The position numbers were made by a program, and so were the translations under genes. This document shows, one piece after another, positions 17,751 to 28,592 of a stretch of DNA of 64,000 nt (positions are counted from its first letter, which is position 1; each line of letters opens with the position of its first letter). This stretch comes from Sinohyriopsis cumingii (lineage: Eukaryota > Mollusca > Bivalvia > Unionida > Unionidae): the NCBI GenBank assembly GCA_028554795.2, contig CM068831.1:61126769-61190768 (forward strand). Direction: 5' to 3'. Under the pieces are notes generated by a model. The model saw nothing but the letters and a program-made list of their open reading frames with translations. It made no database searches and was not told the DNA's origin.

Positions 17751-18230
17751 CTAAATTCGAGGCTGGTAGGCTAATTTCAGACCGGATCCGTACGGGGGTC
17801 GTCTTAGATAAAGGCCTGATCCGTACATGGGAGGTCGTCTTAGATAGAGGCCGCTTCCCTTTTTTTTACCGTATCGCCCTCCCATTACTTTATGCGCTAA
17901 TTTAGCACCTGCGGCTCCAACCGCACCTAACCCTAACGCTTTTGCACCTGCTATTAACGCGGGAATAGCAGCTAGGAAAGGGAAAATTCCGCCCGTTTTG
18001 ACCATGTCTCTGATGGCACCTATACTAAGATTCACATGAACGCCAGAATTCGCTGATTTGGCTTTGGTGAAACGTTCACGTTGATTTTTAGTTAGCGACA
18101 GTTTGTTAGGACCGCCCTGAATTTGATCATTTTTCAGGGTTAATTTCGTACCGCATCGCTTTGCTGTTGCTGTTTGGAGTTTTTTCGTCTGACCCGGGGT
18201 CAGAGTTACGCTGACGTGTTCGTATGGCAT
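17751..18230 (-). CDS. Minor virion protein with hydrophobic segment and GSGLYLRRPP repeats
   Basis: The protein has 159 residues. It has a polar N-terminal half (TLTPGQTKKLQTA, PNKLSLTKNQ), then a Gly/Ala-rich hydrophobic stretch (78-110, GGIFPFLAAIPALIAGAKAL), then a basic tail with two GSGLYLRRPP-type repeats at 125-134 and 137-146. MYGSG (135-139) fits the adenovirus protease consensus (M/I/L)xGx-G, and VMGGR (115-119) is close to the other form. It resembles a membrane-active or core protein of Polinton virions, comparable in role to adenovirus pVI or pX (inference). It is 53 bp behind the capsid gene. Confidence 0.75.
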   Translation of the reverse strand: MPYEHVSVTLTPGQTKKLQTATAKRCGTKLTLKNDQIQGGPNKLSLTKNQRERFTKAKSANSGVHVNLSIGAIRDMVKTGGIFPFLAAIPALIAGAKALGLGAVGAAGAKLAHKVMGGRYGKKKGSGLYLRRPPMYGSGLYLRRPPYGSGLKLAYQPRI

Positions 18231-18283
18231 ATTAATAATCGTTTAATCTAAATTTAGAAATCTTAAAATCTTCGATTTTAAAG

Positions 18284-19705
18284 TTACATTTTCTCGACAG
18301 GAGCGTCAATGACTCTCATTCTGCCACTAATTCCCTCCAAGATCATTGTTCTATCGCTGAGAATCACCGCGATTGCTTTATATAAATTATTTCCCGTGCG
18401 AATTCTGGCTTTGAAATGGATATCGACGACGGATTGTTTTACCAGATCGAGATGCTCCAGGGAAAAGTAATAGATAGGATAAAGTTTATTAAAATCCAGC
18501 TGCGATATTTGCAATCCGGTATCGATATTTTGATCACGACCCATGAAACACAACAAGCGATGATACGCGCGAGCTGTCGAATAATTTTCAAAATTAATTG
18601 ATATTTCCTCTGATGGTTCTTGTTGGCCATTTACTCTCAGTGATACGTTTGTTGCGTGTATGCTATCAAATATCATGTGGCTGTACATTTGATGATATCT
18701 TCGCGTGTGCAAAAAAGCAATAAAGATATGCCTAGGTGCAGAGGTACCTTGCTGCGATGCAATACGCCAGGTAAAATCACCATCAATATCGGTATTTGTG
18801 GAATCTGTTGTTGTTGTCAGCCATGACATGACAGATTTACCGCCTTGGTTCATAAATGACAATAATTTTTCTTCTTCGATTATTGATGGGGTTATCGCTG
18901 GCATCCACAAAGTAAATTTAAGCAATTTTACCTGGCCGCCATTATTCGCGGCATCATTGGCATGTGGCAAATTAGTAGCGGGATCAATAGTACCTTCTCG
19001 CCAGATAGCATCATCGCTATTTCCTTTTCTGACAAATGTTACGGTGTGTTTTGCTCCGTAGATGGTTTTCCTGAAATGCCTGCAAAATCCGAATATATGG
19101 GATAACGGAATAGCACAAGAGAATCTTCTGCGACCTCCTTCTAGCATAAGTTTTCGCGTGGCAAATCCAATATTATGATCAGGATTAGTATTAATAATCA
19201 TATCTTCGACATCTGGATTGTTAACAGCAGGATTGGCACGATTCTTAGGTTGTCTGATCTCGAATTGTCTGCTATCGGGGCGATCAGAATTATCTTTGGC
19301 AAACATCATACTAGGGCCAGCTGATCTAGTAAAATCATCCGAGTATCTAGCTAGGCCTATTATTGTCGTTGCTAAGTCAACATCATTAGTAATTGACTCA
19401 ATTTCTCTTCCGTCGATCATGTAAGTGGCGCTCTTGAATAACGCCATAATGCCGTTGTTGACAAATCCGACCCTAAAATTTGCTCCATAGGCGGTATTAT
19501 CCGTTTTAATAACTTCCCCGACAACTTCGATATACGCCTCAGATGGAAGAAAATATCTTGTTGTGTCGTGAACTTGAATTTCCAAGCGATTAGATGTATT
19601 CGGTTCAACTGCGTCATACGAGAAATACTGGAAATCTCGCACGGATGTGTCTCTGCCTACAGGCTCGTCCATGTCGAACACTTCATTTGACACTTGTGCG
19701 AACAT
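18284..19705 (-). CDS. Major capsid protein (double jelly-roll hexon type)
   Basis: The protein has 473 residues, the usual length for Polinton and adintovirus major capsid proteins that form trimeric capsomers. Recognisable blocks are RYFLPSEAYIEV (about 50-61), FKSATYMIDGREIES (89-103), ARYSDDFTRSAGPSMMF, FSCAIPLSHIFGFCRHF, SVMSWLTTTTDS and YHRLLCFMGRD. All of these are conserved in order with the broken homologue at 1-1321, which supports the reading frame and start. The start is the first ATG, preceded by TTAATAA. The frame is intact with no stop. Confidence 0.92.
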   Translation of the reverse strand: MFAQVSNEVFDMDEPVGRDTSVRDFQYFSYDAVEPNTSNRLEIQVHDTTRYFLPSEAYIEVVGEVIKTDNTAYGANFRVGFVNNGIMALFKSATYMIDGREIESITNDVDLATTIIGLARYSDDFTRSAGPSMMFAKDNSDRPDSRQFEIRQPKNRANPAVNNPDVEDMIINTNPDHNIGFATRKLMLEGGRRRFSCAIPLSHIFGFCRHFRKTIYGAKHTVTFVRKGNSDDAIWREGTIDPATNLPHANDAANNGGQVKLLKFTLWMPAITPSIIEEEKLLSFMNQGGKSVMSWLTTTTDSTNTDIDGDFTWRIASQQGTSAPRHIFIAFLHTRRYHQMYSHMIFDSIHATNVSLRVNGQQEPSEEISINFENYSTARAYHRLLCFMGRDQNIDTGLQISQLDFNKLYPIYYFSLEHLDLVKQSVVDIHFKARIRTGNNLYKAIAVILSDRTMILEGISGRMRVIDAPVEKM

Positions 19706-19720
19706 TTATTAATAAGAATT

Positions 19721-20167
19721 TCATCTAAAACGAAGACCACTGCCTGAAATGAAGCTTGTATTTGCGACTTCCTGTGCTAGATTTGTGTTAGCAACTTCCT
19801 GCGCTAGATCATTTATTTTTTTATTTGCTGCGTCGTTTATAGCTTTACTGACTTCGGGTGGCATTTCGCTGGTGCTAGGTAATTTGACAGGTTGTTTTTT
19901 ACGCATTAAATTTGATATTTTGCTTTTGACAGCATCGAAGCCTTTAGTTGCCAAATTACCAATATTAGAGATGACAGTCTCGCCGATCTTTCCTATTGCT
20001 TTTGATGCGATTTGCTTAGCTGCGGGTCCTATTTTAGGGACTACCCGCGTGACGAAACTTTTAACGATATCTCCGAGTCCATTGCCGTGAATATATTTAT
20101 ATACAGGCAATCGAGAGTTAACTATGCGGACCTGTCTAGGTCTGCGCTGATGTTTGTGAACAATCAT
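19721..20167 (-). CDS. Basic minor virion protein with candidate protease sites at both ends
   Basis: The protein has 148 residues. The basic N-terminus (HKHQRRPRQVR) is followed by IHGNG at 26-30. An amphipathic Lys/Ile/Val region (31-95) comes next, then a helical tail containing the 8-residue repeat LAQEVANT twice in a row, and ISGSG at 140-144. Both pentapeptides fit the adenovirus protease rule (M/I/L)xGx-G, so N- and C-terminal peptides may be removed on maturation. It resembles pVI/pVII-like core or lytic proteins (inference). It is 15 bp upstream of the capsid gene. Confidence 0.72.
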   Translation of the reverse strand: MIVHKHQRRPRQVRIVNSRLPVYKYIHGNGLGDIVKSFVTRVVPKIGPAAKQIASKAIGKIGETVISNIGNLATKGFDAVKSKISNLMRKKQPVKLPSTSEMPPEVSKAINDAANKKINDLAQEVANTNLAQEVANTSFISGSGLRFR

Positions 20168-20187
20168 GTTATTTCAATTGTGTTGTT

Positions 20188-21849
20188 TTAATCGATGAGT
20201 TCATCGACGAGTTCTTTGTAAATGTAGGAGTCGATGACACCGCCGCGAAATAATCGCTGACAAATATCTGAGGCCTCGTTGATTATTTCACGAGAGTTAT
20301 TTCCGGCTCGTTTTCCTCCGATTATTATTTCGAGGCGAGACACGTCGTTGACAACGCTGTCAGGGCAAACGGTATATCCGGTTCCTGTCTTTGGTTCTTG
20401 TGGCGGTGGCGATGGTGACGGTAGCGGTGGAGGACCTTGTGGGCGAAAAAACCTACCTTCTTCACCTTGAAATAATTTATATCTCGGTGGAGGATATGGT
20501 GGAGATCTGGGGCGGAAAACACTCTTCTCAAATTCCCCTCTAGGAAATAGTACCGGGCTTTTTATCCCTACTATTTTTCTGTAATCACTAACCTCCCTTA
20601 AAAATTTTAAATATTCATGATCGTATAAATTTATTGGCTTCCTTAAATTACCAAAATGAATTAACGCCGGCCAATCTCCTCCTGTGACTAATTTAACATG
20701 CTCTTCGATTACATATTTTTTTACAATTTCTGGAATATAATTTGCAGCGACAAATAATCTTTCACCACTATCTTTGAGCTCATCGATATTGTCTTCTCTC
20801 AAATAAAAATCGGCGAGGTTTCCATAATTAATCCTATTCCTTAAAAAAGAGCTAATTTCTTCATCACTCCCCGGCTTAGATGTTAGAATATCTTCTTCTT
20901 GTGGTTGAACTATTGGTTCCTGGTCACTTTTATCCTTTTTCTTTTTTGATTTTCTCTCCTTTTTCTGAGGTGAAATCCCTTCCTTTGGTCTGGCCCCTAA
21001 TTCCTGTGGTTGAATATCTTCTTCCTGTGGTTGAATATCTTCTTTTAATTTTGTTTCTCTCTTCCGTGAAGTTTTAGCTTTTTCTTCCTTCTCCTGTTGT
21101 CTTCTTTCTTTCGCTTGTTGCTTTTCTTCTTTTGCTTGTTGCTTTTCTTCTTTTGCTTGTTGCACATTATAGTCATGTGTATCCTTTGCGGCTGTTAAAA
21201 ATCTTCTGTAATATGGATCCGTTTCTCTCGACTGTGGTTTTCCCGTGTAAACTTTATATAACATACTATACCAATCTTTACGGTTTTTGTATCTTCCTTT
21301 TCCTTTATCAGTCAGATATTCTCCTCGACCATCAAAATAATTTTCCGCAAATTGACCAAATTGATCTATATTACTATACAGCGTCGAGAGCGGTTGTGAT
21401 ATTATTTCCCATCCCGCCTCGGTGAAATTTTCTCTTAAATTCTCGATATTAAACTTCCCTTTTCCTACTCTAGGTTTTCCTACTCCAGGTTTTCCTTTAC
21501 TTATTTTAAAACCAATTGCAGGTTGTTGCCCGCGTTGTTGTGCTAGTATTGCTAATCGCTCCGGTAATACTCGTGATTGTTCCTCGATACCTTTCAACAT
21601 GGGATAAATTCCACTTTTCATGATATCCTTGTCTCTTTTCTCACCATATACGACTCGCTCGGTTGTTTCAGTAACTGGTCTTAGCCACTTCGACGATACC
21701 TCGGCAATACCGAATTCTGTGTCTTCGTGTGCTCGGACTTTTTTCTTATATAATTGTTTTGCCGGGATAAGTTTCTTTAGTGACGCTAATTGTTCTCGCG
21801 CTAATCTAGCAGAATGAGGCTCTCCAACTGTGCTAGTTTTCTGACTCAT
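20188..21849 (-). CDS. Large charged virion-cluster protein, unknown function
   Basis: The protein has 553 residues. Residues 1-225 look folded (SKWLRPVTET, WEIISQPLSTLYSNI, RKDWYSMLYKVYTGK). Residues 229-312 are a Gln/Lys/Glu-rich helix with QQAKEEK repeats and a Lys run. Residues 330-450 look folded again. Residues 460-500 are Pro-rich. The last 50 (RLEIIIGGKRAGNNSREIINE, then LFRGGVIDSYIYKELVDELI) form a helical domain that recurs in Polinton proteins. A structural or scaffold role is likely because it is first in the late cluster, next to the right TIR. No catalytic motif was seen. Confidence 0.7.
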   Translation of the reverse strand: MSQKTSTVGEPHSARLAREQLASLKKLIPAKQLYKKKVRAHEDTEFGIAEVSSKWLRPVTETTERVVYGEKRDKDIMKSGIYPMLKGIEEQSRVLPERLAILAQQRGQQPAIGFKISKGKPGVGKPRVGKGKFNIENLRENFTEAGWEIISQPLSTLYSNIDQFGQFAENYFDGRGEYLTDKGKGRYKNRKDWYSMLYKVYTGKPQSRETDPYYRRFLTAAKDTHDYNVQQAKEEKQQAKEEKQQAKERRQQEKEEKAKTSRKRETKLKEDIQPQEEDIQPQELGARPKEGISPQKKERKSKKKKDKSDQEPIVQPQEEDILTSKPGSDEEISSFLRNRINYGNLADFYLREDNIDELKDSGERLFVAANYIPEIVKKYVIEEHVKLVTGGDWPALIHFGNLRKPINLYDHEYLKFLREVSDYRKIVGIKSPVLFPRGEFEKSVFRPRSPPYPPPRYKLFQGEEGRFFRPQGPPPLPSPSPPPQEPKTGTGYTVCPDSVVNDVSRLEIIIGGKRAGNNSREIINEASDICQRLFRGGVIDSYIYKELVDELID

Positions 21850-21890
21850 ATTATTTTCAAGTATATCATTTTAATGCGACGTAAAATTGG

Positions 21891-22135
21891 GAAAAGCAGC
21901 CCCAAGTTGCAACAAAAAAATTAACACAAAAATCTTATCCTAAGAACTCTTTTTCCTGTCCTGGACGCTATATTTACTAACACACCGGCGCGACCAACCG
22001 ATGCATCCGGTCTGAAATGCACGAAAATTAGCTTCCGTAGAAGGCGTTATTTCTGCTTTCTGAGGCTTCTACGGAGAATGTTCTCGTAGGAAGGTTTATT
22101 TTGTCTGGAACGGAAGGTCTGTACAACTTCCCTGC
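21891..22135 (-). repeat. Right terminal inverted repeat
   Basis: This is the reverse complement of 6628-6884. The outer part is identical and the inner 100 bp or so are diverged, with indels. It contains the same 10-bp-arm hairpin at 22034-22075. The 553-residue gene starts 41 bp inside it, so its promoter must lie in or at the TIR edge. Confidence 0.93.
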
Positions 22136-22137
22136 TG

Positions 22138-23020
22138 CGACATACTAACATTAACTGCGCAGCAACCATTGTATTCCTAGCACGTCTTTTTGGCATGGGT
22201 GAAAAAAGAAAGTTTATATTTTGCTATGGTATGTGTCGATTCGCACAGAATATAAAAGTAGGCCTAGTGACATACTTCCCCGTTCCAGTTCCAAGTAAAA
22301 CAGTACATAAAAAATGAAGATACACATTTTTCACATTGGTGGGTTTGAACTTGGATCACCTGATTGAGAAGAAGCTATGTTTAAAACTTAAAATGTTTGG
22401 GCCATAATGTCATGAATCTGAGTTTTGTGGACAGCGAAAACATGAAAAGTATTTAAAGGTGTGTGCTCACAAAATGAGAGAAGTATACTCCTTAATTAAT
22501 TTAAGGATCCATTTATATGGCATGATCAGACAAACGAAAGGGAAAATTATGAATGCTTACAAGTTGCTTTTATATGATATTTAGGTACAAAAAATACCAT
22601 GACTGAACTTAAAATGATATGCTACAAAATGTAATTGCCCTCTGTTTATTGTTATCATTTATGCTATTGTGCTAACAAAATATTTTGATATGGATGTAGA
22701 TAGACATCAGTGCAGCACTATATATCCATTTGCCCATTTGTTACTCCACCCCAGGCATATAAAAAATCATTGAACATTGTTTCAATTTCAGTTAGGTTCA
22801 AGTTAAAATAATAAAACAAGAATGATTTTATTTACTGCGAATAAGCGGGTTCAGAAGTCTCTAGGCCTCGTAATAAATCATACCAACTATAAATACTAAA
22901 CAAATTTCCATCAGTACACAGTATTTGATCTTATCAATGACTGTCTTATATTTACAATGCCAGTAAACACAGTTGCATCTTGACTTCTTAGTTAGATTCA
23001 TGCACCATACGTTACTCGGA
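22138..23020. repeat. Right 883-bp direct repeat flanking the virus element
   Basis: Same length as 5741-6623 and differing at only a few bases. It starts 2 bp after the right TIR and passes into unique sequence at 23021. Confidence 0.93.
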
Positions 23021-24034
23021 TTTATTTCTGGTCATTTTTAACAGGTTACAACCTTGTTTCGTGCAATTTTATACCAGGGCAAAATCAAAACAAATAATGT
23101 TTTTTTTAAATTTAAGATGACAAATAAATGGGAAAGAAAGAAAATGTGTATATCTTCATGGATATTCTCTTAACACACAGTTTCCATGGCAATATGTAAG
23201 TGAACACAAAACGTTGTCAGAAATTGAATCAAGCCACCTCATGCTTAAAACATTCATTATGCGAAGAAATGTTGAAAGGGGGCAGAAAATGACCTTTGTT
23301 CTATATTGACCTCTTGATTTATTGGCAAGTTTTATTTTCCCTATCAAGACTCATCTCGTTAGTAGCAGCTCCCATTGCGACAGAAAACGCTTGTTGTATT
23401 GCGAACCCTATTGTCTTATCTCAGTCTGGTTGTCTCAGTAAGGTCGTCTCCGTCATGGTGTCCATATGCTAGGATCTACTTATAGAGAGATGAAACCCTT
23501 GTTGTCTCATGCCTGACGAAGCTTTTCCAAAGTCAAACAACAACAGCAGATGTATAACAAATTCGCTGATAAAGCAACTTAAGTCGCTCCAAGTTTGATA
23601 ACACACCATACAATTTGAGAAACTGTTCTTTATGTATGTGATGCACAATTGCAGACAGTTCATCATGTAGGGTTCAAAATCAATCACTGGAATCTTTATC
23701 AACACTTTCTCAGCTCAAATAATCTGATTTAGTTCATAACGTTAAAATTATTGCCATGGTCGCTATCATCAACCATCATTTTCCGAAAAAACTTGAAGTT
23801 TAAAATTAAACTAGGTCGAGAATAAGCCAGTTTGGTTTTCTAGGTTGCCTATAATTTAAACACACAATTTATAAGGCTTCCTTGATGTAAAGTTCAAACT
23901 ATAGCATAATGATTGTTCCAGGGCCCAAGGTGCTAAACATATTTAATTTAGCAACCATTCATATCGAGTCAAAGCACTCATATGTGTCAACAATTACTTG
24001 CCTAAAAGAAATAGATGTCCCGACAAGTAGTACC
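23021..24034. other. Noncoding host sequence right of the element
   Basis: Only short unsupported open frames were seen. No repeat or domain was recognised. Confidence 0.55.
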
Positions 24035-24361
24035 ATACCTCCAGTGGCCTAGTGGTTAGAGCCTCCGCCTCGGAAGCGAGAGGTCGTGGGTTCCAACCCA
24101 GGCCTAGCCATACCAAAGACTTACAAAAATGGTACTAACTGCTGCCTCGTAAGGCGCGCAGCATTAAGAGGTTAGTGTTAGGACTGGTCGGCTTGGTGTC
24201 AGGATAATGTGACTGGGTGGGACATGATGCTACATGTCTGCGACCCGATGTCCCCGTGCTAGACATCACTATAAACTGCCACACTACAGACATCGTTGTG
24301 ATATGACTGCAAAATTGTTAAAGCTACGTTACAAATCCTAATCACACACACACACACACAC
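24035..24361 (+). mobile_element. tRNA-derived SINE with (CA)n tail
   Basis: Same family as 5358-5719: box A-like GGCCTAGTGGTTAGAGCC, box B-like GGTCGTGGGTTCCAACCC, shared body and a short (CA)n at about 24343-24361. Confidence 0.87.
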
Positions 24362-27300
24362 CTCAGTGAACTTGCAATTTAAAACGAGCTAGGATAAATT
24401 GCTAGATTCCGCACGATTTTGATACATTTTTGCCGTAAGATACTTAGCACACTCGGATGATGCAAGCAGTTAATACATTAACCTAGGGAGCACGATCTAA
24501 ATACATTGATGAAATACAGATTGATTTCTACGTTAACTTGTAGATGGAGATACAGGTATAGTTATGGTGCATGCAATTTCATATCAAGGATAGTAAAATG
24601 AACGCAAGCATATCCTGAGTGAAATGTAAAATATCAATGCATCCAGGTAGTTTGCACCTTGAATGTATGATATTTTATTGATGTATTTGTTGTGTTATCT
24701 TTGTTTGGGTTGTCGTTATATCGTACTGTAATCAAACTTTGTTGTACTGTACTATCTCTTTAGTAATAAGATTTTATTTCTTCCAAGCCTTATGTTTTTA
24801 GAAAGACAAATGTTGTTGAGATGCTTACCTCCTATTACCACATGACCCGGACGGATCAACTGCTTATCACATCGAAACATCTCTCTAGGGTTTCAGTTTC
24901 GTTTCCTATTTAAGGCGGTGTCGTAAATCAGAAAAAGTACGGAGATTTGCAAAAATGTATGCTGGCTATTGAGATAACAAAAAAAAGGATGTCGACTTGC
25001 ATCGAATTTGCTGGCTATTGAGATAACAAAAAAAAAACGATGTCGACTTGCATCGAATTTCAAGAGCAATTCGTGATTGTCAACTATCTCATGAGCGAAA
25101 TACACGATAAACAGAGATCTATGTTACAATGATAACATTGTCTTATATAGAAACACCCACACCGACAATTGTCTTTCTTTCTGTGTTCAGTTCCGCAAGC
25201 CAAACAAATATCGCGAGTTCGAAACTCATGACGTTCCAATTTTTCTATTTTTCCTTTTACTTAAATTTTGAATTTCATTTTCAAACTTTCTTTTAAACTA
25301 GCTTATCGCATTTTTTGAACTTTTTGTCTTTTTATGCTTAACTTTTATGTGCCTAAAATCGTAGGACGGGAAATTAAGCTAGTAAAGATATATAGCGATA
25401 CTTACCATGACCCATACCAAGTATTTTCTGAATAAATGTCCTTCGCACTTTCTAAGTCAGTGTTGTCAACGGATACACATTTTACGGAAAGAGATAAAAG
25501 GGCTATTATACAAATAGGGAACAAAATAAAATAAATATGTGTTATGTGCCAAAGTGTAATAAAATGTATCATACATTAATACATAGAAATACAAACAATG
25601 TATGTACGCTTCTGTTAGTTTTTTTTTTTTATTTTAAGAATTATTTATTAAGCTCTTTTAGTTTAAGTATTCTTTACAAAACCAAACTTTAAAGGAACAC
25701 AGACTATTGTTAAGTACAGGTCGGTTTCTTCTACTCCATCTCCAAAAGCTTCGCGTGTTCTGTTTTTGCAATGAATTTGAACTGAGACAAAAGTTTAAAA
25801 AAAAGTTGTGTATATTTTATTTCGAATCAGTTAAAGATATCACTTTAAAACAGTGTTTCCCAAATATATACATTTGCGCATCCCAAATGGGACATCGGTC
25901 TTATCGGTGTATCCCTTCTGACAGTGATTTATGTTCTGCCACATGCACCGTGAAACAACTTCCCGTATCACAGTTAGTATGCGTACCACACTTTTGGGAA
26001 ACATTGCCTTAAAATCTTTACTAAGTTTAAAGCATAGGAAGCACGTTTGGAGATGTCGCTTTAATGATTATTCACTGACAGTGGGAGAAAACACAAACTT
26101 AACACACGGTTAAATATTTGCATAACAATATTTAATAAACACTTGTAAATCTTGCATTAAAATATTTAAATACTAGCATTCAGTAATATATATATATTGT
26201 ATGAAATTCTGTGAATCAGTCAGCTAGATAATGTACACAGTGATAGCACATATTAGGATGACACAAATGTAAATTGTTGAATCTAATGCTGCTGTCGACA
26301 TAATTACAACTCAGTGACAATGAATTATCGTCATAATGACGGCTGTGCTGTAGCACACACACACACACACACACGAGGTTTCAATGGCAAATTTGTTGTA
26401 ATAAACATTGTGCACTCAAATGTCTTGAATGCTTGTGCTTGTTCTTGTGCATGCCGATCCATGCCTTTGATGACAACTATTTGAGTGGTTAAAATCCCTG
26501 ATTTTAAATCCTACTAATGGACATTATTTTTGTACGTAAACCTTACCTGGCGATAATTATATTTTAACACATATGACATATAACTATGTTCTGTTAAGAC
26601 CTTGAAGGAATATGATTTCCACTGTTCCTGGGTCTTCATCTGAGAACTTAAAAGACCTACCTTCGCAAGCTTAGTTCCACAGCATAACCCTACCAAGATG
26701 CATTAGATTTCGGAATGAGACGTTATATTAAAATGCCATTGAATGTCTTTGTTGTCCAGTTTTTGATGATAGTATTTACAGGAGTTATGTTCCCTGTTTG
26801 TCTTACCTAATGACTTTTGTTTCCATAGCTTACCCATAAAAACGAATGCTGCCTGGAATGAGTTTAATTTTAAACATTCGACGACATAATTTAAAGGAGA
26901 TATGGTATATGTTACTTCATCTCAGCATCTGCAAATGTCCATAACATAAGCTAGGTAAGAGATGTTGGATTTAAGTTCAACAATATATGGCAAGTCATCT
27001 CTACAGCATTAAGATCTTGAATGAAATATACTTAAATCGTTTCATAACATATTTTAGAGGAATTATTGTGTTTGATCATCGGCCATCATCCATTTGGTTT
27101 CGGTACCATAACTGTACTGAGGATTGACTGATTTTAACCAGATTTGTCATCCAGCTTTATATTGACGAGAGCATGACATAATTTTAATTCCAGCCTTTTA
27201 TGTTATCATATCGAGTTTTTCTCCTGATTGCAGGTTCTGTTTACCTTGGTTCCTAGAACATAATTTCACTAAGGATTGTTCCAATATATAGCTGTATAGT

Positions 27301-27929
27301 GATAGAACCGTGCACATCTTTGGGTTTTATTGTTCCGAGTCATCATTTAGTGGTGTTATATAACCTAAATATCACATTGCCTTACTGTGGGTTCTGTTGC
27401 ATAACCTTTCAATAATCTGCTGGGCACTTAGTAATATATAGGCTAATTGTTCTTATTAATGAGGATTGTACAATGGTTGATCTCCGGATGAGATCTAATG
27501 GCCAATATCCCCTTTCTCCAAACTTTGTTTTCGCAATATCGCATTCTGTGGATGACTAGATTTGGTATGCAGTTCTGTATTAACAATAACTCAGATGGGC
27601 CATATATAGTTAAATTTTTTAACTATTAAGTGCTTGAAATATTGAAATTCTTTTGAGGACGTAAGTGCATTTCGTTAATTTATTGTTGCTATAATTTACG
27701 TATATAGGCTGTCATACAATCTGGTTGGCTATTGTCTAACTTCATCGAAAAGACCACTATTCGCTGTATTAGCTGTAGGTAATATCTCTTAGTAGTGTTA
27801 AAATTTTTAATAGATCGGGTAAAAGTACCAATTGTATTGTTGGTATAAAAGTAGTGTATCGTGGGGCTACTGTTTAGTTGGCTCATTGCTAATGATCTAG
27901 GTCAAATAGTCTTCTACTCCTATGATTTT
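24362..27929. other. AT-rich noncoding stretch
   Basis: No supported gene was seen. It holds a two-copy tandem duplication at 24961-25058 and a (CA)n at about 26353-26374. Confidence 0.5.
24961..25058. repeat. Two-copy tandem duplication of about 49 bp
   Basis: The unit starting GCTGGCTATTGAGATAAC recurs at 24961 and 25010. The copies differ mainly in the length of an internal A run. Confidence 0.8.
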
Positions 27930-28592
27930 ATCCTAATATCATGCAAACCGGCAGATTCCAATCTGCGAAATTTACCAATATGCGCCTTCGAAAGAGAATA
28001 GTGACATGGGATATCAGGCTTGGATCAGTGTCCGGCATAACCGTTATTATAACACAAGTAAATCATAAGCGTGATTATACTAGCAAATTTGAAAACATTT
28101 ACTCGATTTTCATAGTCGGCTACTCTAATATTAGTTCTGGCTCACCCCGGTTTAATGTCTGTGCTGCGACATTTCCGCAAAGAGCTCCTATGACCACATA
28201 CAAACAATTGTGTTTCACAAGTAACTCGGTTCTCTTGTTCATTTCATTTTTGGAGTTACACTGAAGATCTTTGATAGTTCTTCTGTTAGTAATGTAATCG
28301 CGTAGTATAATTGCTCTACAGCCCAAACTTGATCAGCTGTAACACGTACCAGTTACACTTTTATTTTGATACATCTGTCATCCAATCATAGAAAATATAT
28401 AGCTGGGGAATTATTTACTCTTCCGGCGTATGTGCGCTCTTGTTGCCTGGTATTGCGTTAATGGAAAATAATGCTGATTACTTTATTGAATAATGTCTAC
28501 CGTTATCATTCACGTTTTATTCCCGGGAACTGTTGCACGGCCAAGTGCATTCTTGTTGAATACCAATCGAGACCTTTCGTTTTTCATTTGCA

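Larger units (their letters stand above)
6628..22135. mobile_element. Integrated Polinton/Maverick-adintovirus-type element, 15.5 kb
   Basis: Two TIRs bracket the hallmark gene set of this group: packaging ATPase, retroviral-type integrase, family B polymerase, adenovirus-type protease and double jelly-roll major capsid protein. Accessory virion genes are also present. Length and TIR size are in the normal Polinton range of 15-20 kb. Most frames are open, so the insertion is fairly young. The helicase half of the replication protein has an in-frame stop and the integrase active site is altered, so this copy is probably not autonomous. It is best called an endogenous adintovirus-like Polinton. 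Confidence 0.95.

Noticed and set aside
20880..21425. Plus-strand Leu-rich frames opposite the large charged protein
   Set aside because: Complement of the Lys/Glu/Gln-rich coding sequence; hydrophobic only because of strand complementarity.
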